A DNA stretch of 18,221 nucleotides from Solobacterium sp. (GTDB lineage: Bacteria; Bacillota_I; Bacilli_A; Erysipelotrichales; Erysipelotrichaceae), in assembly GCA_017543005.1 (NCBI GenBank), contig JAFWEA010000071.1, positions 1 through 18,221 of the forward strand, in the 5' to 3' direction. This document shows, one piece after another, positions 1 through 7,229 of this stretch. Positions within the stretch are counted from its first letter, which is position 1; every line of letters begins with the position of its first letter. Under the pieces are notes generated by a model. It did not search any database and was not told the DNA's origin. It worked only from the letters and a program-made list of their open reading frames with translations. The position numbers were made by a program, and so were the translations under genes.

Positions 1-16
1 AAGTTTCCTCCTTTTT

Positions 17-25
17 TGCTATACT
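17..25 (+). promoter_or_regulatory. Probable extended -10 promoter for the first operon
   Basis: The element TGCTATACT has the TGn extension directly before a TATACT -10 hexamer. It lies 28 bases before the ATG at 53, which would give a short leader carrying the ribosome binding site AGAGG (41-45). No good -35 hexamer is visible in the few bases upstream, as expected for an extended -10 promoter, but the window edge limits what can be seen. It would drive the amidohydrolase-GNAT-hflX-M18-DUF2185 run. Confidence 0.5.
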
Positions 26-52
26 GATTCAGGATAGAAAAGAGGATGTGAC

Positions 53-1072
53 ATGGCTTCAGGCTTTATCAACGGAACAATTTACGGCCGGCAGGAGACC
101 GGTTTCTATGTGGAGGATCAGCGCTTTGTCCGCTTCGGCAGTGATGCCGAAATCAGGAAACTGCTGACGGAAGCGGATGATCTGACGGATCTTGACGGGG
201 GTTTTGTTTTGCCCGGGTTGATCAGCGTCCATACGCACATGCTGGCCGACAGCCGTCAGAATACTGCTCTGCCGGCGGAAGAAGCCCTGGCTGCCTATGG
301 CATCGCGCTGAACAAGGCAGGGATTACCGCCGCCGGCAGTGAGGACTTTGCGGTCTCGGGCTGGCAGGACGGGCTGGATCTGTTCATGAGGCTGGCCTAC
401 CAGAACCGCCTGCATGTCCGGGTGAGTGAGCAGTGCCGCTTCCGTGATGAGAATGACTACGCAGCCTTTCTGGATGAAGGCTACGGGGCCGGGATCGGTG
501 ATGAGATCTTCTCGGCCGGACCGCTGTATCTGGCTATGAATGAAGCGGATGGAACCCTGCGCTATACGGATGAAGAAGCGGAAACGATGGTGCGTCTGGC
601 CGGCCGCTTCAATACCCCGGTGCTGGCTGAAGCAACCGAACCGGCAGCCCTGGACCAGATCCTGTCGATATTCCGGGAGACTGTCCTGCCCGGCAATCCG
701 TTGCAGGACGGCGTGATCTGCACGGAAACGGTTCATCCCGATCAGCTGGATGAAATCAAGCGGCTCGGCCTGATCTGCGCCATGCCGGCCGGCAGTACGG
801 ACGATCCGTATGTCCTGCCGTATCTGAAAGATGATATGACAATGCTGGCCAGACTGATAGAGGCAGCTGACAAGGAGAAGATGATTGCGGCCCTGACGGC
901 CGGGGCAGCCCGGTTTATCGGGCTGGGAAATGACATCGGCCGCCTGCAGGAAGGATACCTGGCTGACTTTATCGTATTGGACAAAGACATCATGACCGGC
1001 CCGGCAGAAGAAACAGCCTCGGTCCGCATCAGGATGACGGTGCTTGGCGGAGAGGCGGTGTTTGAACAATGA
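53..1072 (+). CDS. Divergent amidohydrolase-fold protein (YtcJ-like), probably missing metal ligands
   Basis: A 339-residue member of the amidohydrolase superfamily, closest by eye to the YtcJ/amidohydrolase_3 group. The N-terminal strand motif GGFVLPGLISVHTHM holds the HxH pair (His60, His62). The C-terminus has the typical ending GRLQEGYLADFIVLDKDIM followed by a VLGGEAVFE strand. It is short for the group, whose members usually have about 400-540 residues. Where YtcJ proteins carry HAIGD, this one reads PVLAEATEPAALDQ; the RIEH strand is replaced by ICTETVHPDQ; and the late SD(x)P active-site Asp is uncertain (STDDPY near residue 249). The fold is probably kept but the hydrolase activity is doubtful. 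ATG at 53 follows AGAGG with a 7-base gap. The stop overlaps the next gene by 4 bases, implying translational coupling. The substrate cannot be inferred. Confidence 0.75.
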   Translation: MASGFINGTIYGRQETGFYVEDQRFVRFGSDAEIRKLLTEADDLTDLDGGFVLPGLISVHTHMLADSRQNTALPAEEALAAYGIALNKAGITAAGSEDFAVSGWQDGLDLFMRLAYQNRLHVRVSEQCRFRDENDYAAFLDEGYGAGIGDEIFSAGPLYLAMNEADGTLRYTDEEAETMVRLAGRFNTPVLAEATEPAALDQILSIFRETVLPGNPLQDGVICTETVHPDQLDEIKRLGLICAMPAGSTDDPYVLPYLKDDMTMLARLIEAADKEKMIAALTAGAARFIGLGNDIGRLQEGYLADFIVLDKDIMTGPAEETASVRIRMTVLGGEAVFEQ

Positions 1073-1596
1073 TCCGGATGCTGAAGGATGAAGATATCTT
1101 TGCGGCCTGGTGGTGGCTGAACTGGTATACGACCCACACCCGTTCGTTCCTTCGACAGGAGCCGCTGGATAACCGGGTTTTTACCGCCGCTGTCAAGGAA
1201 GCAAAGGCAGAGATGCCCTGGCTGGTGCTGCTGGCGGAAGATGTTCCCTGTGCCCTGGCCGGCATTTATGAAAGAAACCTGACGGAAGAAGGCTGGAGCG
1301 GTTCGGTGCTGGTGTGCACGGCCCCGGATCTGCGCCGGCAGGGTTATGGCAGAAGAATTCTGAAAGTCCTGACGGAATTGGCGGAAAAGGACGGATATGC
1401 CTGTCTGCAGGCCAAGATCATCCCGGCCAATGAAGCCGGCCTGGCCCTGCTGAAAAGCTGCCGTTATACCGAGGAAACTGCTGAAGGGGATGAGATCCTT
1501 TATCAGTATGTAATTACCGCCAATGCCGGCCGAAAGGATACACCGGAGAACACGGATCCTTACGGTACGGTAAGACCGGGCCGGGTGCCGGTATGA
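1069..1596 (+). CDS. GNAT-family N-acetyltransferase
   Basis: A 175-residue GCN5-related acetyltransferase that would move an acetyl group from acetyl-CoA to an amine. The CoA pyrophosphate-binding motif A is visible as LRRQGYGRRIL (Arg90-Gln91-Gly92-Tyr93-Gly94), preceded by the strand SVLVCTAPD. It is followed by the usual beta strand and helix, with IIPANEAGLALLKSCRY matching the N-x-x-(A/G)-x-x-(L/F)-Y region. The acceptor may be a protein N-terminus, an antibiotic, a polyamine or something else; nothing visible decides. The last 25 or so residues (rich in Pro, Gly and Arg) look like an added tail outside the fold. The start overlaps the upstream stop by 4 bases (ATGA at 1069), and its own stop overlaps the hflX start in the same way, so it is an internal operon gene. 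A RimI/RimJ-type role is possible but not shown. Confidence 0.85.
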   Translation: MIRMLKDEDIFAAWWWLNWYTTHTRSFLRQEPLDNRVFTAAVKEAKAEMPWLVLLAEDVPCALAGIYERNLTEEGWSGSVLVCTAPDLRRQGYGRRILKVLTELAEKDGYACLQAKIIPANEAGLALLKSCRYTEETAEGDEILYQYVITANAGRKDTPENTDPYGTVRPGRVPV

Positions 1597-2849
1597 AACA
1601 GGTAATTCTGGCCGGCGTCTTTTCCCGGCTCAAGGATGCCGAACCGCTGCTGGCGGAAACCGAAGCTCTCTGCCATGCGGCGGAGATGAATGTGGTCTGC
1701 ACCGTGCTGCAGCAGCTGAACCGGCCGGATCCGGCCACGGTGTTCGGAAGCGGCAGGCTGCAGGAACTCTGCGATACTGTTAAGGAAACCGAAGCGGAAA
1801 TGGTTGTGTTCGCCCATCCGGTTTCACTCTCGGCGGCGGAACATGTGGCAGAAGCCTGCGGGGTCGAAGTGATTGACCGGACAGCGCTGATCCTGCACAT
1901 CTTCTCAAGACGGGCCCGCAGCCGGCAGGCCAAACTGCAGGTTGAGACAGCCCGGCTGGCCTATGCCCTGCCCGGGGTGATCCGGCAGAATGATGAGGCA
2001 GAGACCCATGCCCGGGGCGGTTCCTTCAGCAACCGCGGTGCCGGTGAAATGCGCTCTTCGTTAATCCGGCGGCGGTACCAGAACCGCATCCGGCAGCTGA
2101 AAAACGAACTGAAGAAAATTGAAGCCCAGCAGTCCTCTTCGGAAAACAGAAGAACCAGGACCCGGCTGAAGCGGGTGGTCCTGGCCGGGTATACCAATGC
2201 CGGCAAAAGCAGTCTGATGAATGCACTGCTGGCGCTGGGCGGCAACGGCCGTGAAGTGACAGCCCAGGACCGCCTGTTTGAGACGCTTGATACCAGCGTG
2301 CGGCGGATCCGCACCGGCAGCGGCGAGTTCCTGCTGTATGATACCGTCGGGTTTGTGTCCGATCTGCCCCATGAACTGATTGAGGCGTTCCATACCACCC
2401 TGGCATCGGTGCGGGAAGCGGACCTGATCCTGCATGTCATCGACGGCAATGATCCGCAGTGGCAGTACAAGGCGGAAGTGACGGAGACAACCTTGCAGGC
2501 CATCGGGGCCGGGGAAGTGCCGGTGCTGCGGGTATTCACCAAGGCAGATGCGGGGATTGACCCGGAAATTAACGGGCTTTGCGTATCGGCCCTGACCGGG
2601 GCCGGACTGGCCGAACTGAGTGAAGAAATCCTGCGCCGGCTGTATCCGGACGAGACAACCGTGACGTGTCTGGTTCCATATGATAAAATGGCGCTTGTTG
2701 AGACGTACCGTAAAATTGCGAGAATCCGGCTGCTGGAAAATACCGAAGCCGGTCAGCGCCTGCAGCTGCAGGGCAGCCGGGTGCTGCTGAAGCCGTTTGA
2801 ACGGTACATGGAAAGGGAAGAAAATGAAAACAGTATGGGAAAAGGCTGA
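1593..2849 (+). CDS. hflX: GTPase HflX
   Basis: A 418-residue HflX-family GTPase. The family binds the 50S subunit and splits stalled or heat-damaged 70S ribosomes. Domains: N-terminal nucleotide-binding domain (about 1-120, including VFGSGRLQEL and VIDRTALILHIFSRRA), a helical linker (120-195), and the G domain from 195. G1 is GYTNAGKSS (199-207), G3 is DTVGF (250-254), and a switch region with LPHELIEAFHTTL follows. G4 reads FTKAD (315-319) rather than NKxD. The linker loop reads RGGSFSNRGAGE where the family consensus is close to GxGIGTRGPGET, so the otherwise highly conserved loop has drifted. Length matches the family. The start ATG lies in an ATGA overlap with the GNAT gene, and the 3' end overlaps the M18 gene by 26 bases. 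Family assignment is firm; the unusual motifs are noted as a finding. Confidence 0.95.
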   Translation: MKQVILAGVFSRLKDAEPLLAETEALCHAAEMNVVCTVLQQLNRPDPATVFGSGRLQELCDTVKETEAEMVVFAHPVSLSAAEHVAEACGVEVIDRTALILHIFSRRARSRQAKLQVETARLAYALPGVIRQNDEAETHARGGSFSNRGAGEMRSSLIRRRYQNRIRQLKNELKKIEAQQSSSENRRTRTRLKRVVLAGYTNAGKSSLMNALLALGGNGREVTAQDRLFETLDTSVRRIRTGSGEFLLYDTVGFVSDLPHELIEAFHTTLASVREADLILHVIDGNDPQWQYKAEVTETTLQAIGAGEVPVLRVFTKADAGIDPEINGLCVSALTGAGLAELSEEILRRLYPDETTVTCLVPYDKMALVETYRKIARIRLLENTEAGQRLQLQGSRVLLKPFERYMEREENENSMGKG

Positions 2850-4194
2850 TGCGAAGACCATCAGCGCGATCATGACCTTCGGGGATGAGTACCGCAGTTT
2901 CCTCGGCAAAACAAAGACCGAGCGGGAATTTGTCAAGGAAGCCAGAGCTCTGGCCGAAGCAAAGGGCTTCAAGGATCTGGCAGCGAAGAAGGGCAAGCTG
3001 AAGGCCGGCGACAAGGTCTACGCCGTCAACCGCAACAAGAATCTGTGCCTGTTTGTCATCGGCAAGAAGCCGCTGACCGACGGTCTGAATATCCTGGGCG
3101 CACACATCGACTCGCCGCGCCTGGACCTCAAGCAGCATCCGATTTATGAAAAGGACGGACTGGTCCTGCTGGATACCCACTATTACGGCGGCATCAAGAA
3201 GTACCAGTGGGTCGCCCGGCCGATGGCATTGCACGGGGTTGTCTGCAAGACTGACGGCACCACCGTGGAGATCTGCATCGGTGAAAAGGCCGATGATCCG
3301 GTTGTCGGTATCAGCGACCTGCTGATCCACCTGGCTGCCGAGCAGATGAAGAAGCCGGCGTCCACCGTTGTGGAAGGCGAAGCCCTGAACGTGCTGGCCG
3401 GCTCCATCCCGATGAAGGGTGCGGAGAAAGATCCGGTCAAGGCATATCTGCTCGACCTGCTGAAGGAACAGTACGATATTGAAGAAGATGATTTCGTTTC
3501 CGCGGAAATCGAAGTCGTGCCGGCAGAAGCACCGCGGGACTACGGTCTCGATCGGTCCATGGTGCTGGGCTACGGTCACGATGACCGGGTCTGCGCCTAT
3601 ACATCCATGCGGGCCATCCTCGAAATGAAGAAGCCGGAACGGACTTCCTGCTGCATCCTCGTGGACAAGGAAGAAATCGGTTCGGTCGGTGCGACCGGCA
3701 TGCAGTCCCGCTGGTTTGAAAGCCTGCTGGCAAAGCTGCTGGCCATGCAGGGCAGTGAATCCATGGTTGCCCTGAATGACTGCCTGAACAACTCCAAGAT
3801 GCTCTCCAGCGATGTTTCGGCCGCCTTTGATCCGAACTATCCGGAAGTCAACGATCCGAAGAACTGCGCTTACTTCGGCGGCGGCATTGTCTTCAACAAG
3901 TACACCGGGGCCCGCGGCAAGAGTGGCTCCAACGATGCCAATGCGGAATACGTGGCCGAAGTCCGGCGGGCCATGCAGAAGGGTGATATCACCTTCCAGA
4001 CCTCGGAACTGGGCGCTGTGGATGTCGGCGGCGGCGGAACCATTGCCTACATTCTCGGCAACCTGAACATGGATGTCATCGATGCCGGCATTGCCGTGCA
4101 CAACATGCATGCCCCGAGCGAGATCGTTTCCAAGGCTGACGTCTACGAAGGCTACAGAGCTTACCAGGCCTTCCTGACATACATGGGGGAATAA
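2824..4194 (+). CDS. M18-family aminopeptidase
   Basis: A 456-residue zinc metallo-aminopeptidase of family M18 (aspartyl aminopeptidase type), a cytosolic enzyme that trims acidic or neutral N-terminal residues from peptides. The paired-metal residues are visible: His94 in GAHIDSPRLD, the bridging Asp in GHDDRVCAY (253/254), Glu283-Glu284 in DKEEIGSVG, an Asp in LSSDVSAAFD, and a C-terminal HNMHAPSE His. Length is normal for M18. A TTG codon at 2797 would extend the frame by nine residues, but ATG 2824 is preferred: it sits just after the purine-rich GGAAAGGGAAG (2810-2820), and MKTVWEKAD is a natural N-terminus. It overlaps the end of hflX by 26 bases. Lysine is written mostly as AAG here, suggesting high expression, though I did not count codons. 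Confidence 0.93.
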   Translation: MKTVWEKADAKTISAIMTFGDEYRSFLGKTKTEREFVKEARALAEAKGFKDLAAKKGKLKAGDKVYAVNRNKNLCLFVIGKKPLTDGLNILGAHIDSPRLDLKQHPIYEKDGLVLLDTHYYGGIKKYQWVARPMALHGVVCKTDGTTVEICIGEKADDPVVGISDLLIHLAAEQMKKPASTVVEGEALNVLAGSIPMKGAEKDPVKAYLLDLLKEQYDIEEDDFVSAEIEVVPAEAPRDYGLDRSMVLGYGHDDRVCAYTSMRAILEMKKPERTSCCILVDKEEIGSVGATGMQSRWFESLLAKLLAMQGSESMVALNDCLNNSKMLSSDVSAAFDPNYPEVNDPKNCAYFGGGIVFNKYTGARGKSGSNDANAEYVAEVRRAMQKGDITFQTSELGAVDVGGGGTIAYILGNLNMDVIDAGIAVHNMHAPSEIVSKADVYEGYRAYQAFLTYMGE

Positions 4195-4198
4195 GGAC

Positions 4199-4537
4199 AT
4201 GGCAGACAAGCAGAAGCACACACCGGGTGCAGTCATCATGACCCGTTCGGTCTTCCAGGGTCAGCGCAAGGCCAGATGGGTCTTCCGTGAGAAGGCCTTT
4301 GACCGCAACGATACCGGCTGGCGGATCGTCGGTGACGGCGATACCCAGGGCTATATCAACCACGAGGAAAACATCCTGCTGCTGGATCTCAAGACCATCG
4401 AGCATGTGGAACCGATCATCATGGAAATCATCGAACTGCCCATCGGCACGGAACTGGAACTCCACGATGACGAAGAGGGGAAATACTTCACCGATACAAC
4501 CACCGGCGAGCGTATCAAACGGCCCGGCCAGGAATAA
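4199..4537 (+). CDS. DUF2185 domain protein
   Basis: A 112-residue soluble protein with no signal peptide or membrane segment. The core (residues 10-100) reads like DUF2185: an N-terminal strand ending VIMTRSVFQG, then a region with WVFREKAFDRNDTGW, a GDGDTQGYIN segment and a long strand-rich stretch ending in ELPIGTELELHDD. DUF2185 is related to Imm33-type proteins found among polymorphic-toxin immunity genes, but many members are stand-alone proteins of unknown function, and no toxin gene is nearby. It starts 4 bases after the M18 stop, with the ribosome binding region GGGGGAATAAGGAC overlapping that stop. It is therefore probably the last gene of the operon, ahead of the terminator at 4546. 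The function is unknown; a tie to the aminopeptidase is only suggested by position. Confidence 0.75.
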   Translation: MADKQKHTPGAVIMTRSVFQGQRKARWVFREKAFDRNDTGWRIVGDGDTQGYINHEENILLLDLKTIEHVEPIIMEIIELPIGTELELHDDEEGKYFTDTTTGERIKRPGQE

Positions 4538-4545
4538 GAAATCAG

Positions 4546-4573
4546 GCACTGCCAACAGGCGGTGCTTTTCTTT
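4546..4573 (+). terminator. Rho-independent terminator after the DUF2185 gene
   Basis: An 8-bp stem GCACTGCC / GGCGGTGC (one G-T pair) with loop AACA is followed by TTTTCTTT. It begins 9 bases after the stop at 4537 and separates the first operon from the metal-resistance promoter at 4594. Confidence 0.8.
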
Positions 4574-4593
4574 CGGTTTCAGTGCCGAGATGA

Positions 4594-4622
4594 TTGACAT
4601 GCATGGTATGCAGGTATATAGT
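4594..4622 (+). promoter_or_regulatory. Sigma-A promoter of the metal-resistance operon
   Basis: A perfect TTGACA -35 (4594-4599), a 17-base spacer and a TATAGT -10 (4617-4622). The predicted transcription start near 4629 falls at the edge of the dyad operator, so a bound ArsR-type repressor would block initiation. It is the best-matched promoter in the window. Confidence 0.85.
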
Positions 4623-4627
4623 TTATT

Positions 4628-4661
4628 TGTACATATGAACAGATGTAAATATGTTCAAATG
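4628..4661. promoter_or_regulatory. Probable operator for the ArsR/SmtB repressor
   Basis: An imperfect inverted repeat, CATATGAACA (4632-4641) and TGTTCAAATG (4652-4661), with 9 of 10 matching positions around a 10-base centre. TGAACA/TGTTCA half-sites are typical of SmtB/CzrA/ZiaR operators. The region can also be read as a direct repeat of 14 bases (4628-4641 and 4644-4657, 11 of 14 identical, period 16). It covers the predicted transcription start and reaches the ribosome binding site GGAG (4661-4664), which fits autorepression. Repressor binding is inferred, not shown. Confidence 0.7.
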
Positions 4662-4666
4662 GAGAA

Positions 4667-5023
4667 ATGATGACGGAACTGACCGATAAAGAAAAAATGA
4701 CCCGGATCCGGACGGACCTGCCGGATGATGAGGAACTGTATGACCTGGCTGAAGTGTTCAAGGTCTTCGGGGACCAGACCCGGGTGAAGATCATGTATTC
4801 CATCCTGAAAGGGGAGCTCTGTGTGGCGGAAATCGCCGATGTCCTGGATATGACGCAGAGTGCGATCTCCCATCAGCTGCGGATTCTGAAAAACGCCAAA
4901 CTGGTGAAGAGCCGCCGGGACGGAAAAGTTATTTACTATAGTCTTGATGATGATCACGTTGCCCAGATCCTGCGGATCGGCACGGAACATCTTGAAGAAC
5001 AGAATGAAAAAGGAGAGGAATGA
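4667..5023 (+). CDS. ArsR/SmtB-family metal-sensing repressor, zinc-type (CzrA/SmtB-like)
   Basis: A 118-residue winged-helix repressor that should release DNA when it binds metal. The DNA-recognition helix is in VLDMTQSAISHQLRILKNA (59-77), followed by the wing DGKVIYYSL. The C-terminal alpha5 helix has the full zinc-site pattern D-x-H-x10-H-x2-E: Asp95, His97, His108, Glu111. That is the Zn/Co site of SmtB and CzrA. The alpha3 site is incomplete: ELCVAEIA keeps one Cys, whereas CadC/ArsR-type sensors have ELCVCDL, and there are no N-terminal Cys residues, so Cd/Pb sensing of the CadC kind is unlikely. Two adjacent ATG codons (4667, 4670) are possible; the second has the better spacing from GGAG. 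It overlaps the HMA gene region and very likely controls its own operon. Confidence 0.92.
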   Translation: MMTELTDKEKMTRIRTDLPDDEELYDLAEVFKVFGDQTRVKIMYSILKGELCVAEIADVLDMTQSAISHQLRILKNAKLVKSRRDGKVIYYSLDDDHVAQILRIGTEHLEEQNEKGEE

Positions 5024-5025
5024 TC

Positions 5026-5244
5026 ATGAAGAAAACTTACGAAATCTATGTCGACTGCGCCAACTGCGCCCAGAAGATGGAGGACACAGCCAACAAGGTG
5101 GACGGTGTCGCCAAGGCCACTGTCAGTTTCATGACCCAGAAGATGAAGGTCGAATTCGCTGACGGTGCCGACGCTCCGGCCGTCATGGAGGAAGTCCTGA
5201 AGGCCTGCCAGAAGGTAGAGCCGGACTGCGAAATCAAGCTGTAA
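5026..5244 (+). CDS. Free-standing HMA (heavy-metal-associated) domain protein
   Basis: A 72-residue ferredoxin-like HMA domain with the metal-binding motif DCANCAQKMED (Cys11, Cys14). The flanking Asp in DCANC is typical of the N-terminal domain of Zn/Cd/Pb P1B-ATPases rather than the MxCxxC of copper chaperones. The ATPase downstream lacks such a domain, so this is the missing N-terminal domain made as its own protein. It may hand metal to the pump or act as a cytosolic metal buffer. Start choice: ATG 5020 is only one base from AGGAGAGG (5011-5018), while ATG 5026 is seven bases away and yields MKKTYEIYVD, so 5026 is preferred. Starting at 5026, it lies just after the repressor stop at 5023. 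Confidence 0.88.
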   Translation: MKKTYEIYVDCANCAQKMEDTANKVDGVAKATVSFMTQKMKVEFADGADAPAVMEEVLKACQKVEPDCEIKL

Positions 5245-5271
5245 ACAACAATATTCGGGAGGCTGGCTGAT

Positions 5272-7149
5272 ATGACGAAAAGACAGAAAAATACATTGAT
5301 GCGCATAATTGTTTCGGCAGTTCTGCTGATCATTGTCATTGTCCTGGAAAAAACGACCGCCTGGCCGGCCTGGACGTACCGCGTGCTTGTACTGGTGCCG
5401 TATTTTATCATCGGCCACGATGTCCTCAGAAAAGCTCTTCTGGGCATCAAGAACAGGCAGGTATTCGATGAAAACTTCCTGATGGCAACAGCGACGGTCG
5501 GCGCGATGATTCTCGGTGAGACCACCGAGGGCGTCGCGGTCATGCTGTTCTATCAGATCGGTGAACTCTTCCAACAGCTGGCTGTCGGCAGATCCCGCCG
5601 CAGTATTTCCGCCCTGATGGATATCCGGCCGGACTATGCCAATATCGAGCAGCCGGACGGAACCCTGGAACAGGTGGATCCGGATGATGTGGAAACCGGT
5701 ACGGTGATTGTCGTGCAGCCGGGTGAGCGGATTCCGATCGACGGGGTGGTCGTGGAAGGCGTATCCAGCCTGAACACGGCGGCATTAACCGGGGAAAGCC
5801 TGCCCCGGGAAGTCATGCCGGGTGATGATGTCATCAGCGGCTGCGTGAACAACAACGGCCTGCTGAAGGTGAAAACCACCAAGCCGTTTGAGGAATCCAC
5901 GGTTTCACGGATTCTGGACCTGGTGGAAAATTCCAGCATGAAGAAGGCCAAAGCCGAAAACTTCATTGCCAAGTTTGCCCGCGTCTATACTCCCGCGGTA
6001 TGCGGCAGCGCGCTGGCTCTGGCGGTCATTCCGCCGGTGGTGCTCGGCCTGGCCGGACAGGGATGGAACTTCGGCACCTGGGTGTTCCGGGCCCTGACCT
6101 TCCTGGTCATCAGCTGCCCGTGTGCGCTGGTGGTCAGTATCCCGCTGAGCTTCTTCGGCGGCATCGGCGGGGCCTCCCGCAATGGTATCCTGGTCAAGGG
6201 CTCGAACTATCTGGAAGCCCTGGCGGATGCGTCGATTGTCGTCTTTGACAAGACCGGTACGCTGACCAAAGGTGTCTTTGAAGTGACCAAGACAACCCCG
6301 GTGGAAGGAGTATCGGCAGAAGAGCTGCTCGAATGTGCGGCGCTGGCGGAAAGCTACAGCACTCATCCGGTGGCGAAGAGCCTGCGGAAGGCGGTCGGCA
6401 GGCAGCTGGATCAGTCCCGCATTGAAAATGTCGAGGAGATCGCCGGCCATGGTGTCAGAGCCGAAGTGGACGGACACGAGATCCTTGCCGGCAATGCCAA
6501 GCTCATGGACCGCTATCATGTCGAATACGTTGCGAATGAAGAACCCGGCACGATCGTATACACAGCCAGGGACGGCAAATTCCTCGGTTCGGTCACGATC
6601 AATGACGTGCTGAAGGAAGATACCGTCGAAGCGCTGAAGCAGATGAAGCAGTGCGGCATCCGCAGAACCGTGATGCTGACCGGTGATGCCGAACAGGCCG
6701 CGGCCGTTGTGGCAAAACAGACCGGGGTCGATGAATACCATGCCGGACTCCTGCCGGCTGACAAGGTCACCTGGATCGAGAAGATGCTGCTGGAAAAATC
6801 CGAGAAGGAAGTGCTGTGCTTCGTGGGTGACGGCATCAACGATGCACCTGTGCTGTCCCGGGCTGACGTCGGCATTGCCATGGGTGCCATGGGTTCCGAT
6901 GCGGCCATTGAAGCGGCGGATATCGTCCTGATGGACGATGACATTGCCAAGATTCCGAAGGCTGTCAGCATTGCCCGCAAGTGCCTGCGGATCGTCCGTG
7001 AGAACGTTGTCTTCGCGATCGGGGTCAAGCTGATCTGCCTGGTGCTGAGTGCCTTCGGGTATGCCAATATGTGGTGGGCCGTCTTCGCGGATGTCGGCGT
7101 CATGGTGCTGGCTGTCCTGAATGCCACCCGGACCTTATCCATGCGATAA
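5272..7149 (+). CDS. Zn/Cd/Pb-type P1B-ATPase (ZntA/CadA-like efflux pump)
   Basis: A 625-residue membrane pump that should export divalent soft metals at the cost of ATP. Visible in order: N-terminal membrane helices (about 10-95), the actuator motif LTGESLP (Thr173-Glu175), the ion-binding helix with CPCALV (282-287), the phosphorylation site FDKTGTLT (Asp326), the HP motif (His365-Pro366), GDGINDAP (519-526), and last helices with Lys586 and Asp607. The Lys and the Asp (FADVGVMVL) match the ZntA-type transport-site residues, pointing to Zn(II), Cd(II) or Pb(II) rather than copper. There is no CxxC HMA domain before the first helix; that function sits in the preceding small gene. ATG 5272 follows GGGAGG (5257-5262). 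A strong terminator follows the stop. Repressor type and pump type agree on zinc/cadmium resistance. Confidence 0.95.
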   Translation: MTKRQKNTLMRIIVSAVLLIIVIVLEKTTAWPAWTYRVLVLVPYFIIGHDVLRKALLGIKNRQVFDENFLMATATVGAMILGETTEGVAVMLFYQIGELFQQLAVGRSRRSISALMDIRPDYANIEQPDGTLEQVDPDDVETGTVIVVQPGERIPIDGVVVEGVSSLNTAALTGESLPREVMPGDDVISGCVNNNGLLKVKTTKPFEESTVSRILDLVENSSMKKAKAENFIAKFARVYTPAVCGSALALAVIPPVVLGLAGQGWNFGTWVFRALTFLVISCPCALVVSIPLSFFGGIGGASRNGILVKGSNYLEALADASIVVFDKTGTLTKGVFEVTKTTPVEGVSAEELLECAALAESYSTHPVAKSLRKAVGRQLDQSRIENVEEIAGHGVRAEVDGHEILAGNAKLMDRYHVEYVANEEPGTIVYTARDGKFLGSVTINDVLKEDTVEALKQMKQCGIRRTVMLTGDAEQAAAVVAKQTGVDEYHAGLLPADKVTWIEKMLLEKSEKEVLCFVGDGINDAPVLSRADVGIAMGAMGSDAAIEAADIVLMDDDIAKIPKAVSIARKCLRIVRENVVFAIGVKLICLVLSAFGYANMWWAVFADVGVMVLAVLNATRTLSMR

Positions 7150-7153
7150 TCAC

Positions 7154-7178
7154 AAACCGGACAATGTCCGGTTTTTTT
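7154..7178 (+). terminator. Rho-independent terminator after the P1B-ATPase
   Basis: A perfect 9-bp stem AAACCGGAC / GTCCGGTTT with a 3-base AAT loop, in which the T-run begins inside the stem and continues to seven T (7172-7178). It starts 5 bases after the ATPase stop. Confidence 0.9.
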
Positions 7179-7196
7179 CTGGCCAAAGCCGGTTTG

Positions 7197-7205
7197 TGGT
7201 ATTCT
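7197..7205 (+). promoter_or_regulatory. Probable extended -10 promoter for the HAD-Nudix gene
   Basis: TGGTATTCT combines a TGn extension with a TATTCT -10 hexamer; the matching -35 position (TTCTGG) is weak. It lies between the terminator of the ATPase and the ATG at 7230, the right place for a promoter of the next transcript. Confidence 0.5.
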
Positions 7206-7229
7206 GATAGACATAAGAGGATCAAAGCC

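Noticed and set aside
2797..2823. TTG start for the M18 aminopeptidase
   Set aside because: ATG 2824 has the ribosome binding region directly before it and gives the usual N-terminus; the extra nine residues come from sequence containing that binding site.
2569..4239. A 556-residue open frame on the minus strand
   Set aside because: It is antisense to hflX and the M18 gene, both well supported, and its sequence has no domain features.
4628..4661. A canonical 12-2-12 SmtB operator
   Set aside because: Half-sites are present but separated by 10 bases, so the canonical layout was not claimed; it is reported as a probable operator.
7071..7229. Upstream extension of the HAD-Nudix frame
   Set aside because: It overlaps the ATPase gene and a strong terminator, and the HAD motif begins right after ATG 7230.
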